Shown: positions 19,859-28,854, counted from the stretch's first letter. The stretch: 64,000 nucleotides of DNA from Flavimobilis marinus (GCF_900113055.1 NZ_FONZ01000001.1:558001-622000); one strand, 5' to 3'. A program made the numbers and translations. The notes: generated from the letters alone by a model not told the origin.

Positions 19859-22438
19859 ATGGACATCACCAAGGGGACACGGGTGCGGCTCGCCGCGGCC
19901 GTGGCCACCGGATCGCTCATCGGAGGAGGCCTGGTCGCCGTACCAGCCTCCGCCGCACCGGGCGACACCGTCGCGATCAACCTCCTGAACATCAACGACT
20001 TCCACGGGCGCATCGACGCCAAGACCGTCCAGGTGGCGGGCACGATCGAGAAGCTACGCGACGAGGCCGGAGAGGCCAGCACGCTGTTCCTGTCCAACGG
20101 CGACAACATCGGTGCGTCGCTGTTCGCCTCCGCGAGCCAGCGGGACGAGCCGACGATCGACGTGCTCAACGCGCTGGAGCTGGCCACGTCGTCCGTGGGC
20201 AACCACGAGTTCGACGGCGGATTCGCGGACCTCACGGGCCGCGTCGCCGACCGGGCCGACTTCACGTACCTCGGTGCGAACGTCTACAAGAAGGGCACCG
20301 CGACGCCTGCCCTGCCGGAGTACGACACGTTCGAGGTCAACGGCGTGACCGTCGGCGTCATCGGCACGGTCTCCGAGGAGACGCCGTCGCTCGTGACCCC
20401 CGCCGGCATCGCGGACCTCGCGTTCGGTGACCCGGTGGCCGCCGTGAACCGCGTCGCTGCCCAGCTCAGCGATGGGCGCGAGGCGAACGGCGAGGCGGAC
20501 ATCATCGTCGCCGAGTTCCACGAGGGCGCCGGCGCCGGCACCCCGGAGGGCGCGACGCTCGCGCAGGAGGTCGCCGCCGGCGGCGCCTTCGCGGACATCG
20601 TCACCAAGACCTCGGCGCTCGTCGACGTGATCTTCACCGGGCACACCCACAAGGAGTACGCGTGGGAGGCCCCAGTCCCGGGCGCGCCGGACGCGAAGCG
20701 ACCGATCCTGCAGACCGGCTCCTACGGCGACAACATCGGCCAGGTCCAGCTTCAGGTCGACCCGGCGACCGGCCTGGTCAAGGACTTCACGGTGGGCAAC
20801 GTCAAGCGCAGCACCACGGCTCCGGCCGACCTGGTCGCCGCCTACCCGCGCGTGGCCGAGGTCAACACGATCGTTACCGCGGCGCTCGCCGCGGCCGACA
20901 AGATCGGCTCGCAGCCGAAGGGCACCATCACGGGCGACATCACCCGCGCCCGCACCGAGGGCACGAGCGACGACCGCGCCTCCGAGTCCACGCTCGGCGG
21001 CCTCGTGGCGAACTCGCTGCGCGACTCCGCCCCGGGCGCTGACATCGGCGTCGTGAACCCCGGTGGCCTGCGTGCCGACCTGCTGTTCGCCAAGGACTCC
21101 AGCAACCCGCTGGAGAACGCTGACGGTATCGTCACCTACGCCGAGGCCAACGCGGTGCTGCCGTTCCTGAACAACGTGTGGACCACGTCGCTCTCGGGCA
21201 CCCAGCTCAAGACGCTGCTCGAGCAGCAGTGGCAGACGAACCCGGACGGCTCGATCCCCTCGCGCCCCTACCTGCAGCTCGGGCTCTCGGACAACGTCCG
21301 CTACACGTTCGACGCGTCGCGTCCCGCAGGGGACCGCATCACGTCGATCACGGTCGACGGCACGCTCGTGACTGCGGACGACAGCTTCCGGATCGGCACG
21401 TTCTCGTTCCTCGCCACCGGCGGTGACAACTTCCGGGTCTTCACGGACGGGTCGAACCCGACCGACACGGGTCTCGTCGACCGCGAGGCGTGGATCTCCT
21501 ACCTCGAGGACAACCCCAACATCACCCCGGACTTTGCGCGCCGGTCGGTGCAGGTCTCGGGCAACCCCGCCTCGGCGCAGGTCGGCACGGCCCTCGACAT
21601 CGACGTGTCGATGCTGGACCTGACGAGCCTGGGTTCGCCGGACAACGCGACGCTCGCCGCCTCGTTCACCGGCGGCTCGCTCACGTCGCCGGTCGCTCTC
21701 GGGAGCTTCCCCGTCGCCGACGGCGCAGCCACCGTGGCAGGGTCCGTCCCCGCCTCGGCTGCGGGTGCCACCACCCTGACGCTGGTCGCTGCCCCGTCGG
21801 GCACGACCGTCACGCTCCCGCTCGAGGTGGCGGCGAAGCCGGTCACCCCGATCGAGAAGTCCCGGACGGCGATGGCGGTCCGGGTCCTCGACCCGAAGAC
21901 CCGCTACGGCACCCCGGCCGTCGTCAAGGTCGCGGTGCGTGAGCTGAAGTCGCCGACCACCGGCAAGTCGGCCCAGGCGACCGGCGTCGTCGAGGTGCGC
22001 GAGGGCTCGCGGGTCCTCGGGCGAGCGACGCTCAAGAAGTCGTCCAAGCACGGGGTCGCCTACGTGGAGCTGCCGAAGACGCTCTCGATCGGCAAGCACC
22101 GCGTCACGGCCCACTACCTCGGCTCGGACACCGCGCTGCCGTACACGGCCAAGCCCCGCACCATCAAGGTGTACCGCGCCCGGACGACGGCCACGGCGAA
22201 GGTCTCGCGCTCCGGCAAGACCGTGTGGGTGACGGTCAAGGCCAAGGGGACGAAGGCCACCGGCAAGGTCTCCGTGCGCATCGACGGGCGCTACGTCGGC
22301 ACCAAGACGCTGCAGAACGGCAAGGCGAAGCTCAAGGTCAAGCGCCCCGGCGACGGCCGCACGCGCTACGTCGTGACGTACTTCGGCACCTCGACCGCGC
22401 TGCCTGACACCTGGGCCAAGACGGTCCGCCTGAAGTAG
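19859..22438 (+). CDS. Secreted 5'-nucleotidase (metallophosphatase) with Ig-like tail
   Basis: The 859-residue secreted enzyme removes phosphate from extracellular nucleotides. It has a signal peptide (1-32, ASAAPGD), a calcineurin-like metallophosphatase domain with metal ligands D47 and H49 (NDFHGR), D82 (NGDN), GNHEFD and GHTHKEY, then the 5'-nucleotidase C-terminal substrate domain (ESTLGGLVANSLRD, NPGGLRADL, about 345-560) and Ig-like repeats (about 660-859). The C-terminal 170 residues closely resemble those of the preceding nuclease, including the shared LPYTAKPRT. Together the pair would turn nucleic acid into nucleosides and phosphate. The ATG at 19859 follows GAGAGGAAG. Confidence 0.93.
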   Translation: MDITKGTRVRLAAAVATGSLIGGGLVAVPASAAPGDTVAINLLNINDFHGRIDAKTVQVAGTIEKLRDEAGEASTLFLSNGDNIGASLFASASQRDEPTIDVLNALELATSSVGNHEFDGGFADLTGRVADRADFTYLGANVYKKGTATPALPEYDTFEVNGVTVGVIGTVSEETPSLVTPAGIADLAFGDPVAAVNRVAAQLSDGREANGEADIIVAEFHEGAGAGTPEGATLAQEVAAGGAFADIVTKTSALVDVIFTGHTHKEYAWEAPVPGAPDAKRPILQTGSYGDNIGQVQLQVDPATGLVKDFTVGNVKRSTTAPADLVAAYPRVAEVNTIVTAALAAADKIGSQPKGTITGDITRARTEGTSDDRASESTLGGLVANSLRDSAPGADIGVVNPGGLRADLLFAKDSSNPLENADGIVTYAEANAVLPFLNNVWTTSLSGTQLKTLLEQQWQTNPDGSIPSRPYLQLGLSDNVRYTFDASRPAGDRITSITVDGTLVTADDSFRIGTFSFLATGGDNFRVFTDGSNPTDTGLVDREAWISYLEDNPNITPDFARRSVQVSGNPASAQVGTALDIDVSMLDLTSLGSPDNATLAASFTGGSLTSPVALGSFPVADGAATVAGSVPASAAGATTLTLVAAPSGTTVTLPLEVAAKPVTPIEKSRTAMAVRVLDPKTRYGTPAVVKVAVRELKSPTTGKSAQATGVVEVREGSRVLGRATLKKSSKHGVAYVELPKTLSIGKHRVTAHYLGSDTALPYTAKPRTIKVYRARTTATAKVSRSGKTVWVTVKAKGTKATGKVSVRIDGRYVGTKTLQNGKAKLKVKRPGDGRTRYVVTYFGTSTALPDTWAKTVRLK

Positions 22439-22461
22439 CCCGGACAGCTCCACCGCACGAC

Positions 22462-22522
22462 CAGCACGGGACCATCCTGGTCCGTCGGCCTCGCGCCGAT
22501 GGGGCAGGATGGTCCCGTGCTG
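22462..22522. repeat. 18-bp perfect inverted repeat overlapping the xth start codon
   Basis: Arms 22462-22479 and 22505-22522 are exact reverse complements with a 25-nt loop. The right arm contains the putative xth -10 and its GTG start. It may terminate the 5'-nucleotidase transcript, act as an operator, or both. Confidence 0.6.
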
Positions 22523-23320
22523 ACCATCACCACCGCCAACGTGAACGGGATCCGAGCCGCCTTCCGCAAGGGCATGGAGGAGTGGCTCACCGCCACCGCC
22601 CCCGACGTCGTCGCGATGCAGGAGGTGCGGGCGACCGACGAGATCGTCGCTGACCTCCTCGGCGAGGGGTGGCACGTCGTGCACCAGGCGTGCGACATCA
22701 AGGGTCGCGCAGGGGTCGCGATCGCATCCCGCCTCCCGCTGACCGCCGTCCGCGTCGGTCTGGGCAACGGCGAGCCCGAGGTCCCGGTCGACACCGGTCG
22801 CTGGGTCGAGGCCGACGTCGAGACCGCCGACGGCGTGTCCGTCACCGTGGTCTCGGCATACATCCACTCCGGCACCGCCGGAACGCCGAAGATGGACGAG
22901 AAGTACGCCTACCTCGAGAAGGTCACGGCGCGGATGCGCGAGCTCGCGGCGGCCGGCGGGCACGCCGTGGTGACCGGGGACCTCAACATCGCGCACCGCG
23001 AGGTGGACATCAAGAACTGGAAGGGCAACCTGAAGTCGGCGGGCTTCCTGCCGCAGGAGCGCGCCTACCTGGACCTGTGGTTCGACGAGCTCGGGTTCGT
23101 GGACCTCGGGCGCCGGTTCGGCGGCGAGGGTCCCGGTCCCTACACGTGGTGGTCCAACCGCGGCCAGGCGTTCGACAACGACGCCGGATGGCGCATCGAC
23201 TACCAGCTCGCGACGCCCGCCCTCGCGCAGGCCGCGCAGAGCGTCGCGATCGGGCGCGCGGCGTCCTACGACACGCGCTGGTCCGACCACGCGCCCGTGA
23301 CGGTCAGCTACAGCGTCTAG
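22517..23320 (+). CDS. xth: Exodeoxyribonuclease III / AP endonuclease
   Basis: This cytosolic base-excision repair enzyme cleaves 5' of abasic sites and trims 3' ends. The 267-residue protein is a single EEP domain: TANVNGIRAAFRKG at the start, MQEVRATD (metal-binding Glu), SAYIHSG, TGDLNIAHREVD (catalytic Asp/Asn) and TRWSDHAPVTV at the end (catalytic Asp-His). The GTG at 22517 gives the family-typical N-terminus and lies six bases after CAGGAT. An ATG at 22499 would add six residues. An 18-bp inverted repeat spans the start codon. Confidence 0.93.
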   Translation: MLTITTANVNGIRAAFRKGMEEWLTATAPDVVAMQEVRATDEIVADLLGEGWHVVHQACDIKGRAGVAIASRLPLTAVRVGLGNGEPEVPVDTGRWVEADVETADGVSVTVVSAYIHSGTAGTPKMDEKYAYLEKVTARMRELAAAGGHAVVTGDLNIAHREVDIKNWKGNLKSAGFLPQERAYLDLWFDELGFVDLGRRFGGEGPGPYTWWSNRGQAFDNDAGWRIDYQLATPALAQAAQSVAIGRAASYDTRWSDHAPVTVSYSV

Positions 23321-23408
23321 GCGCCGCGGCCCGCTCGAGCCAGCTCACTCCTGATCGGTGGGACCGAGCCAGACTGTGCTCGCTGAGCGGGGCGGTCGTC
23401 GCCGGTGC

Positions 23409-24527
23409 TCAGAACGTCAGCGGCAGGCGGCGGCCCGCGAGTCCCCGCGCCCCGGCGGTGAGCTGGCGTGCGACCCCCCGCAGCGCCTGGGCGGCCGGGG
23501 AGTCCGGCTGCGTGAGCACAACCGGCACGCCGGAGTCGCCGCCCTCACGCAGCGACACGTCGAGCGGCACCTGACCGAGCACCGGCACGTCGATCCCGAG
23601 CTGCTGGCCCAGCGAGGCGGCCACCCGCGCGCCGCCGCCTGCCCCGAAGAGCTCGAGCCTGGAGCCGTCGGGCTGCTCGAGCCAAGACATGTTCTCGACG
23701 ACGCCCGCGACGCCCTGACCCGTCTGGCGCGCGACCGACCCGGCGCGCTCCGCGACCTCCGCGGCGGCGGACTGCGGGGTCGTGACGACCACGATCTGCG
23801 AGCGGGGCAGCAGCTGGGCGACCGAGATCGCGATGTCCCCGGTCCCGGGCGGGAGGTCGAGCAGGAGGACGTCGAGGTCGCCCCAGAAGACGTCGCCCAG
23901 GAACTGCTGGAGCGCCCGGTGCAGCATCGGGCCACGCCACACCACCGGCTGGCCCGGCGGGACGAACATGCCGATCGAGACCACCTTCACGTCGTACGCC
24001 AAGGGAGGGAGGAGCATGTCGTCGACACGGGTGGGCTGACCCACGACGCCGAGCATCGTCGGGATCGAGAACCCGTAGATGTCCGCGTCGACGACGCCCA
24101 CCCGGAGACCGTCCGCCGCCATCGCGACCGCGAGGTTGGCCGTCACCGACGACTTCCCGACGCCGCCCTTGCCGGAGGCGATAGCGAAGACCTTGGTCAG
24201 GGAGTCCGGCTGGGCGAACGGGATGACCGGTTCCCCGTCGCCGCCGCGAAGCTTCTTCTTCAGGTGCACGCGCTGCTCGGGGCTCATCACGCCCATCGCG
24301 ACCGCGACCGAGGTGACGCCCGGCACCGCGCCAGCGACGGCGGTGACGTCGCGCTCGATCGTGCTCTTCAGCGGGCACCCGGCGGTGGTGAGGTCGATGT
24401 GCACGGTGACCGCGCCGCCGTCGGCGACCTCCACCTCACGGACCATCCCGAGCTCGGTGATGGGGCGGCGGATCTCGGGGTCGATCACCTGGTCGAGCGC
24501 GGAACGGACGTCGTCGGGGGAGAGCAT
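23409..24527 (-). CDS. mrp: Mrp/ApbC-type iron-sulfur cluster carrier ATPase
   Basis: The 372-residue protein binds and transfers Fe-S clusters to apo-proteins using ATP. It has an N-terminal MIP18/DUF59 domain (about 1-95) with the GCPLKSTIE cysteine and a P-loop domain with the deviant Walker A GKGGVGKSS near residue 119, DADIYGFSIP and LDLPPGTGD. The C-terminal Cys-x2-Cys found in many Mrp proteins is not seen. The ATG at 24527 is chosen because TAGGAT lies seven bases upstream (leaderless); an in-frame ATG at 24536 overlaps that element. DUF1003 and MgtE_N-CBS genes lie upstream in the same direction, an arrangement also known in mycobacteria. Confidence 0.93.
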   Translation of the reverse strand: MLSPDDVRSALDQVIDPEIRRPITELGMVREVEVADGGAVTVHIDLTTAGCPLKSTIERDVTAVAGAVPGVTSVAVAMGVMSPEQRVHLKKKLRGGDGEPVIPFAQPDSLTKVFAIASGKGGVGKSSVTANLAVAMAADGLRVGVVDADIYGFSIPTMLGVVGQPTRVDDMLLPPLAYDVKVVSIGMFVPPGQPVVWRGPMLHRALQQFLGDVFWGDLDVLLLDLPPGTGDIAISVAQLLPRSQIVVVTTPQSAAAEVAERAGSVARQTGQGVAGVVENMSWLEQPDGSRLELFGAGGGARVAASLGQQLGIDVPVLGQVPLDVSLREGGDSGVPVVLTQPDSPAAQALRGVARQLTAGARGLAGRRLPLTF

Positions 24528-24533
24528 GAGGCC

Positions 24534-24540
24534 CATCCTA
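24534..24540 (-). promoter_or_regulatory. Leaderless -10 of mrp
   Basis: TAGGAT on the minus strand is separated by seven bases from the ATG at 24527. It may provide internal transcription within the cluster. Confidence 0.4.
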
Positions 24541-24561
24541 GGTGCCGCCGGCGTGCGCCTC

Positions 24562-25098
24562 TCAGGCCCTCGGACCCTCGCCGGACCGCTCCGCGGCGAC
24601 GTCGTCGTCCTGGTCCGCCGTCCGCATCTCCTCGAGGATCTCCTCGAGCAGGTTGCGGATCTCGGACCGCACGAAGTCGCGGGTCGCGACCTCGCCGAGC
24701 GCGATGCGCAGGGCAGCCATCTCCCGCGCCAGGTACTCGGTGTCGGCGAGGTTGCGCTCGGCACGCTGCCGGTCCTGCTCCGCGGCGACCCGGTCGCGAT
24801 CGGCCTGGCGGTTCTGCGCGAGCAGGATCAGCGGGGCCGAGTAGGACGCCTGGAGCGAGAGCATGAGCGTCAGTGCCGTGAAGCCCAGCGCCGCGGAGTC
24901 GAACCGCGCCTGGTCCGGCATCAGGGTGTTCCAGCCGATCCAGAGCGCGCAGAAGACCGTCAGGTACAGCAGGAACGTGGGCGTGCCCATGAACCGCGCG
25001 ATGCCCTCCGAGATGGAGCCGAACTTGTCGGGCGCGAATCGGGGACGCCGGAAGACGGAGCGCTTGGGGGACTTCGGCTGGTCGAGGCGCTCAGGCAC
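24562..25098 (-). CDS. DUF1003 membrane protein
   Basis: The 178-residue protein carries the DUF1003 core: a basic N-terminus, FGSISEGIARFMGT, two membrane spans (about 42-58 and 70-92) and a following LILLAQNRQADRDR segment, then a charged helical, probably coiled-coil tail to about residue 160. Its role is unknown; it is usually found beside MgtE_N/CBS proteins. Its start overlaps the end of the upstream CBS gene by 8 bp, implying translational coupling. Confidence 0.88.
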   Translation of the reverse strand: MPERLDQPKSPKRSVFRRPRFAPDKFGSISEGIARFMGTPTFLLYLTVFCALWIGWNTLMPDQARFDSAALGFTALTLMLSLQASYSAPLILLAQNRQADRDRVAAEQDRQRAERNLADTEYLAREMAALRIALGEVATRDFVRSEIRNLLEEILEEMRTADQDDDVAAERSGEGPRA

Positions 25099-26377
25099 GG
25101 CGCACCTTCCCCAGGCTCAGCTCGTCGCCGTCGACGTGGTCGGTCTCGCGCCAGTCGTCCGGGAGCATGTGGTCGAGCACGTCGTCGACGCTGACCGCAC
25201 CGAGCACGCGTCGCTGGGCGTCCAGGACGGGCAGCGCCAGCAGGTTGTACGTCGCGAGCAGGCGGGTGACCTGGCTCAGCGAGGCGTCGGCGTCGACGTG
25301 ATCGATCTCGTCGAGCACGGAGCCGAGCGGCTCGTGCGGCGGCTCGCGCAGCATCTTCTGGAAGTGCACGACGCCGAGGAACCGCCCCGTCGGCGTCTCG
25401 AGCGGTGGCCGGACGACGAAGACCATCGACGCGAGCGCGGGCGGCAGGTCCTGGCGGCGGATGTGCGCCATCGCTGCGGCGATCGTGGTCTCCGGGCTCA
25501 GCAGCACCGGCTCGGTCGTCATCATGCCGCCGGCCGTCCGCTCCCCGTAGGACAGCAGGCGGCGCATGTCGCGTGCGTCGCCGGGTTCCATGAGCTCGAG
25601 CAGCTCGGTGGCCTGGGCAGACGGGAGCTCGTGCAGGAGGTCCGCGGCGTCGTCGGGCTGCATCGCCTCGAGGACGTCGGCGGCGCGCCCCGTCTCGAGC
25701 GAGGACAGGATCGCGACCTGGTCGTCCTCGGGGAGCTCCTCGAGGACGTCAGCGAGCCGCTCGTTGTCGAGCGCAGAGGCGACCTCCACGCGGCGTGCGT
25801 CGGCGAGGTCGTGCAGGACGTCGGCGAGGTCCGCGGGCTTGAGGTCGTCGTAGGCGGCGAGCATGAGCGCGGCGCCCTGCGCCTTGTCGCCCGTCGCGAG
25901 CGTGACGACCTCCTCGATGTCCACGAGCTCGCTCGGGCCGCGCCGGCGGATGCCCAGGGCGCCCTTCTGGGTGCCCGTGCGCCGCACGAACACCTTGGAC
26001 ACGAGCCAGTCGCCGTTGCGCTGCTGCTCGATCGCGAGGTCCTCGACGATCGCCGCGCCCGAGCCGTCCTGGAGGGCGACCTGGCGGTCGAAGAGCTCGC
26101 CGACGACGAGGGTCTCGAGCGCACGCTGCTCGAACCTGCGCATGTTCACCAGGCCCGTGCTGATGACCTGCCCGCTGTCGATGCTGGTCACGCGCGTCAG
26201 CGGGAGGAAGACCCTGCGGCGCCCGGGGACCTCGACGACGAGACCGACCGCACGGGGCGCGCCCTTGGGGCGCAGGAGCACGACGACGTCGCGGACCCGG
26301 CCCACCTGGTCGCCGAGAGGGTCGAAGACGGTGGTGCCGGCAAGCCGCGCGACGAAGACTCTGGTTCCCACGCTCAC
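25091..26377 (-). CDS. MgtE N-domain/CBS protein without transporter domain
   Basis: The 428-residue cytosolic protein begins with a PRC-barrel-like segment (about 10-70), followed by an MgtE intracellular N-domain of helical repeats (about 165-285: LADVLHDLADARR, ADVLEELPEDDQ, DAADLLHELP) and a CBS pair (about 288-405). No membrane channel follows, unlike true MgtE. It may sense Mg2+ or nucleotides for a partner such as the coupled DUF1003 protein; this is inference. The GTG at 26377 is chosen because TACTCT lies seven bases upstream. An upstream frame reaching 26434 is rejected. Confidence 0.88.
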   Translation of the reverse strand: MSVGTRVFVARLAGTTVFDPLGDQVGRVRDVVVLLRPKGAPRAVGLVVEVPGRRRVFLPLTRVTSIDSGQVISTGLVNMRRFEQRALETLVVGELFDRQVALQDGSGAAIVEDLAIEQQRNGDWLVSKVFVRRTGTQKGALGIRRRGPSELVDIEEVVTLATGDKAQGAALMLAAYDDLKPADLADVLHDLADARRVEVASALDNERLADVLEELPEDDQVAILSSLETGRAADVLEAMQPDDAADLLHELPSAQATELLELMEPGDARDMRRLLSYGERTAGGMMTTEPVLLSPETTIAAAMAHIRRQDLPPALASMVFVVRPPLETPTGRFLGVVHFQKMLREPPHEPLGSVLDEIDHVDADASLSQVTRLLATYNLLALPVLDAQRRVLGAVSVDDVLDHMLPDDWRETDHVDGDELSLGKVRRA

Positions 26378-26384
26378 GTTGCCA

Positions 26385-26390
26385 AGAGTA
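26385..26390 (-). promoter_or_regulatory. Leaderless -10 of MgtE_N/CBS gene
   Basis: TACTCT on the minus strand, a 7-nt spacer, then the GTG at 26377. Confidence 0.5.
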
Positions 26391-26472
26391 CGCACTGGGG
26401 CGCATCGCGCGCGGGCAGGTCGCCCGGTGGGCACGACTGCCGCTGCGCGCGCTGGTGGGGCAGACTGGGACG

Positions 26473-27192
26473 ATGAGCCAGCCGATGCCGAAGCCCGGAC
26501 GCGTGCCCACGATGCCGACCCTGCCCCAGGGGATCGAGATCGGTGCGTTCGGGGACTACGCCGGTGCGCAGCGGGCCGTCGACCACCTCTCCGACAAGGC
26601 GTTCACCGTGCAGCACCTGACGATCGTCGGCGAGGACCTGCGGATGGTGGAGCGCGTGACGGGCCGCCTGACGTGGGGGCGCGTCGGCGTCGCCGGGCTC
26701 GCGGGCGGCGCCTGGTTCGGCCTGTTCGTCGGACTGGCGCTCTCGCTGCTCGGCGGGGTGGACAGCGGTGGAAGCATCGTCGCGGCCATCGCCATGGGCG
26801 CCGGGTTCGGCGCGATGTTCTCGCTCATCTCCTACTCGTTCTCGCGCGGCAAGCGCGACTTCACGTCCTCGAGCCAGATCGTCGCGGCGCGCTACGTCGT
26901 CCTGTGCGCGCCTGAGCACGCCGGCCAGGCGCGGCGGATCCTCGAGGAGGCCAACCTTCGCAGCACCGCCGCGCCCCGCCCGCCGGCCGGGCCCACGGCC
27001 CCGGAGCCCCAGCCAGGCGCCCAGTCGGTGTCGCCCGCTGCGTCGGCGGGCCCGGGCAGCGCCGCTTCCGGCGAACCGTCCGAGGGGACCCCCGTCAGCC
27101 CCCCGCGCTCGCAGTACCTGACGGCGGACGGACGCCCCCGCTACGGGGTGCGCGCCGACCCGCCCGCGCCCGACGCGACCGACGGCCGCTGA
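26473..27192 (+). CDS. YflT-like general stress membrane protein
   Basis: The 239-residue protein has an N-terminal GIEIGAFGDYAGAQRAVDHLSD domain like the heat-induced stress protein fold, a glycine-rich pair of membrane helices (about 75-95 and 100-125), then a Pro/Ala-rich tail ending in SQYLTADGRPRYGVR, a pattern conserved in actinobacterial relatives. Function is unknown. The ATG at 26473 lies six bases after CAGACT, so it is probably leaderless. It is divergent from the MgtE_N/CBS gene and belongs to the same conserved neighbourhood as mrp. Confidence 0.8.
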   Translation: MSQPMPKPGRVPTMPTLPQGIEIGAFGDYAGAQRAVDHLSDKAFTVQHLTIVGEDLRMVERVTGRLTWGRVGVAGLAGGAWFGLFVGLALSLLGGVDSGGSIVAAIAMGAGFGAMFSLISYSFSRGKRDFTSSSQIVAARYVVLCAPEHAGQARRILEEANLRSTAAPRPPAGPTAPEPQPGAQSVSPAASAGPGSAASGEPSEGTPVSPPRSQYLTADGRPRYGVRADPPAPDATDGR

Positions 27193-27243
27193 GCGCGGGA
27201 CGTTGAGCGCGGACCGCCGGAGCGCGGCCCCAGGCGCGCTCAG
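27189..27243. terminator. Weak inverted repeat between stress protein and pepP
   Basis: The 9-bp arms 27189-27197 and 27235-27243 overlap both convergent stop regions and enclose a GC-rich 37-nt loop. Confidence 0.35.
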
Positions 27244-28760
27244 CGCAGTGACGCCATCCAGGCCTCGACCTCGTCCGGCCGCCGCGGAAGGGCGGCGCTG
27301 AGGTTCTCGTTGCCGTCGGCGGTGATCAGCACGTCGTCCTCGATGCGCACCCCGATCCCGCGGAGCTCGGCGGGGATCGTCAGGTCGTCCGCCTTGAAGT
27401 AGAGGCCGGGCTCGATCGTGAACACCATCCCGGGCTCGATCGTCGCGTCGAGGTACATCTCGCGGCGCGCCTGGGCGCAGTCGTGCACGTCGATGCCCAG
27501 GTGGTGGGAGGTGCCGTGCACCATCCAGCGGCGGTGCTGCTGGCCCTCGGGCGCGAGCGACTCCTCGGCCGTGCCCGGCAGCAGGCCCCAGGACGCGAGA
27601 CGGTCCGCGATGACCTCCATCGCTGCGGCGTGCACGTCGCGGAAGTTCTTGCCGGGCACGGCGACCGCGAAGGCCGCGTCGGCGGCGTCGAGCACGGCCT
27701 GGTAGACCTTGCGCTGCACCTCCGTGAAGGTGCCGTCCACCGGGAGGGTGCGCGTGACGTCCGCCGTGTAGAGCGACTCGACCTCGACGCCGGCGTCGAG
27801 CAGGAGCATCTCGCCCGGACGCACCTCGCCGTCGTTGCGGATCCAGTGCAGGGTGGTGGCGTGCTCGCCGGCGGCCGCGATCGTGTCGTACCCCACCGTG
27901 TTGCCCTCGAGGCGGGCGTGAGCCTCGAACACCGTCTCGACCACGCGCTCGCCGCGGGCGTGCGCGACCGCCCGGCCGAGGGCACGCACGACGTGCTCGA
28001 ACCCGGCGATGCTCGCGTCGACCGCGGCGCGCATCTGCTCGATCTCGTAGGCGTCCTTGATCAGTCGGAGCTCGGACACGGCCTCCGCGAGGGTTGCGTC
28101 CAGCTGGGCGGAGTCCACGAGGTCGGCCTGGGCGCGGACCTCGGCGACGATCGCGTCCACTGCGGCGTCCACGTCGTCGAGCAGCGCGATGCGCAGGCCG
28201 TCGGCGCCGACGTCCTTCGCGAGGGCGTCAGCGAGCTCGTCGAGGTGCGCTGTCTGGATCCCCGTCAGCGCGGCGACGTCCTCGAGGCTCGGGCGGGCGC
28301 CGACCCAGAACTCGCCGTAGCGGGAGTCGGAGTAGAACTCGGTGCTGTCGCGCGGCGCGAGCGGGCGGAAGTAGAGCACGGCCTCGTGCCCCTCGACCGG
28401 CAGCGGGTGCAGCACGAGGACGGCGTCGGGCTCCTGGTCGGTGCCGAGCCCCGTCAGGTGGGCGAACGCCGAGTGGGGACGGAACCGGTAGTCGGTGTCG
28501 TTGGACCGCACCTTGAACGCACCCGCGGGAATCACGAGGCGGGTGCCGGGGAAGCGGGCGCTGAGCGCCGAGCGGCGCACCGCCGTGTACGGGGCGAATT
28601 CTCCCTGCTCCGGAGTCTGCGTGTCGCGCGGAGCCCAGCCCGAGGTGATGAACTCGCGGAAGGCGGAGGAGTCGGGCCGCTGCGACCGGTTGTCGTTGCG
28701 CGCGGCGAGGGCCTGCGCCTCTGACGTCGCGTCCGTGGTCGTCGCCTGCTCGTCGCTCAT
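27240..28760 (-). CDS. pepP: Xaa-Pro aminopeptidase (aminopeptidase P)
   Basis: This M24B metallopeptidase releases N-terminal residues preceding proline. The 506-residue cytosolic protein has a creatinase-like N-terminal domain (about 40-215) and a pita-bread catalytic domain. Visible metal ligands are the aspartates of LLLDAGVEVESLYTADVTRT, the histidine in HGTSHHLGIDVHD and glutamates in IEPGLYF and GVRIEDDV. The ATG at 28760 has a GAGGAG ribosome site, unlike most neighbours that look leaderless. It is divergent from the PHP gene. Confidence 0.95.
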   Translation of the reverse strand: MSDEQATTTDATSEAQALAARNDNRSQRPDSSAFREFITSGWAPRDTQTPEQGEFAPYTAVRRSALSARFPGTRLVIPAGAFKVRSNDTDYRFRPHSAFAHLTGLGTDQEPDAVLVLHPLPVEGHEAVLYFRPLAPRDSTEFYSDSRYGEFWVGARPSLEDVAALTGIQTAHLDELADALAKDVGADGLRIALLDDVDAAVDAIVAEVRAQADLVDSAQLDATLAEAVSELRLIKDAYEIEQMRAAVDASIAGFEHVVRALGRAVAHARGERVVETVFEAHARLEGNTVGYDTIAAAGEHATTLHWIRNDGEVRPGEMLLLDAGVEVESLYTADVTRTLPVDGTFTEVQRKVYQAVLDAADAAFAVAVPGKNFRDVHAAAMEVIADRLASWGLLPGTAEESLAPEGQQHRRWMVHGTSHHLGIDVHDCAQARREMYLDATIEPGMVFTIEPGLYFKADDLTIPAELRGIGVRIEDDVLITADGNENLSAALPRRPDEVEAWMASLR

Positions 28761-28841
28761 CGAGGTGCTCCTCAGCCGTTCGTTGTGGACCGTGTGGTGC
28801 CTTCGATCTTCGCACGTCACCGCGCCGGGCCGCGGTGTTCG

Positions 28842-28847
28842 TAGAGT
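28842..28847 (+). promoter_or_regulatory. Leaderless -10 of PHP gene
   Basis: TAGAGT, a 7-nt spacer, then the GTG at 28855. Confidence 0.5.
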
Positions 28848-28854
28848 GAGCGGT

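Noticed and set aside
20054-23290. 1078-codon minus-strand frame
   Set aside because: It is antisense to the 5'-nucleotidase and xth genes; composition is that of a GC shadow.
23321-23408. Terminator between xth and mrp
   Set aside because: No stable stem was found, only two GAGCCAG direct repeats.
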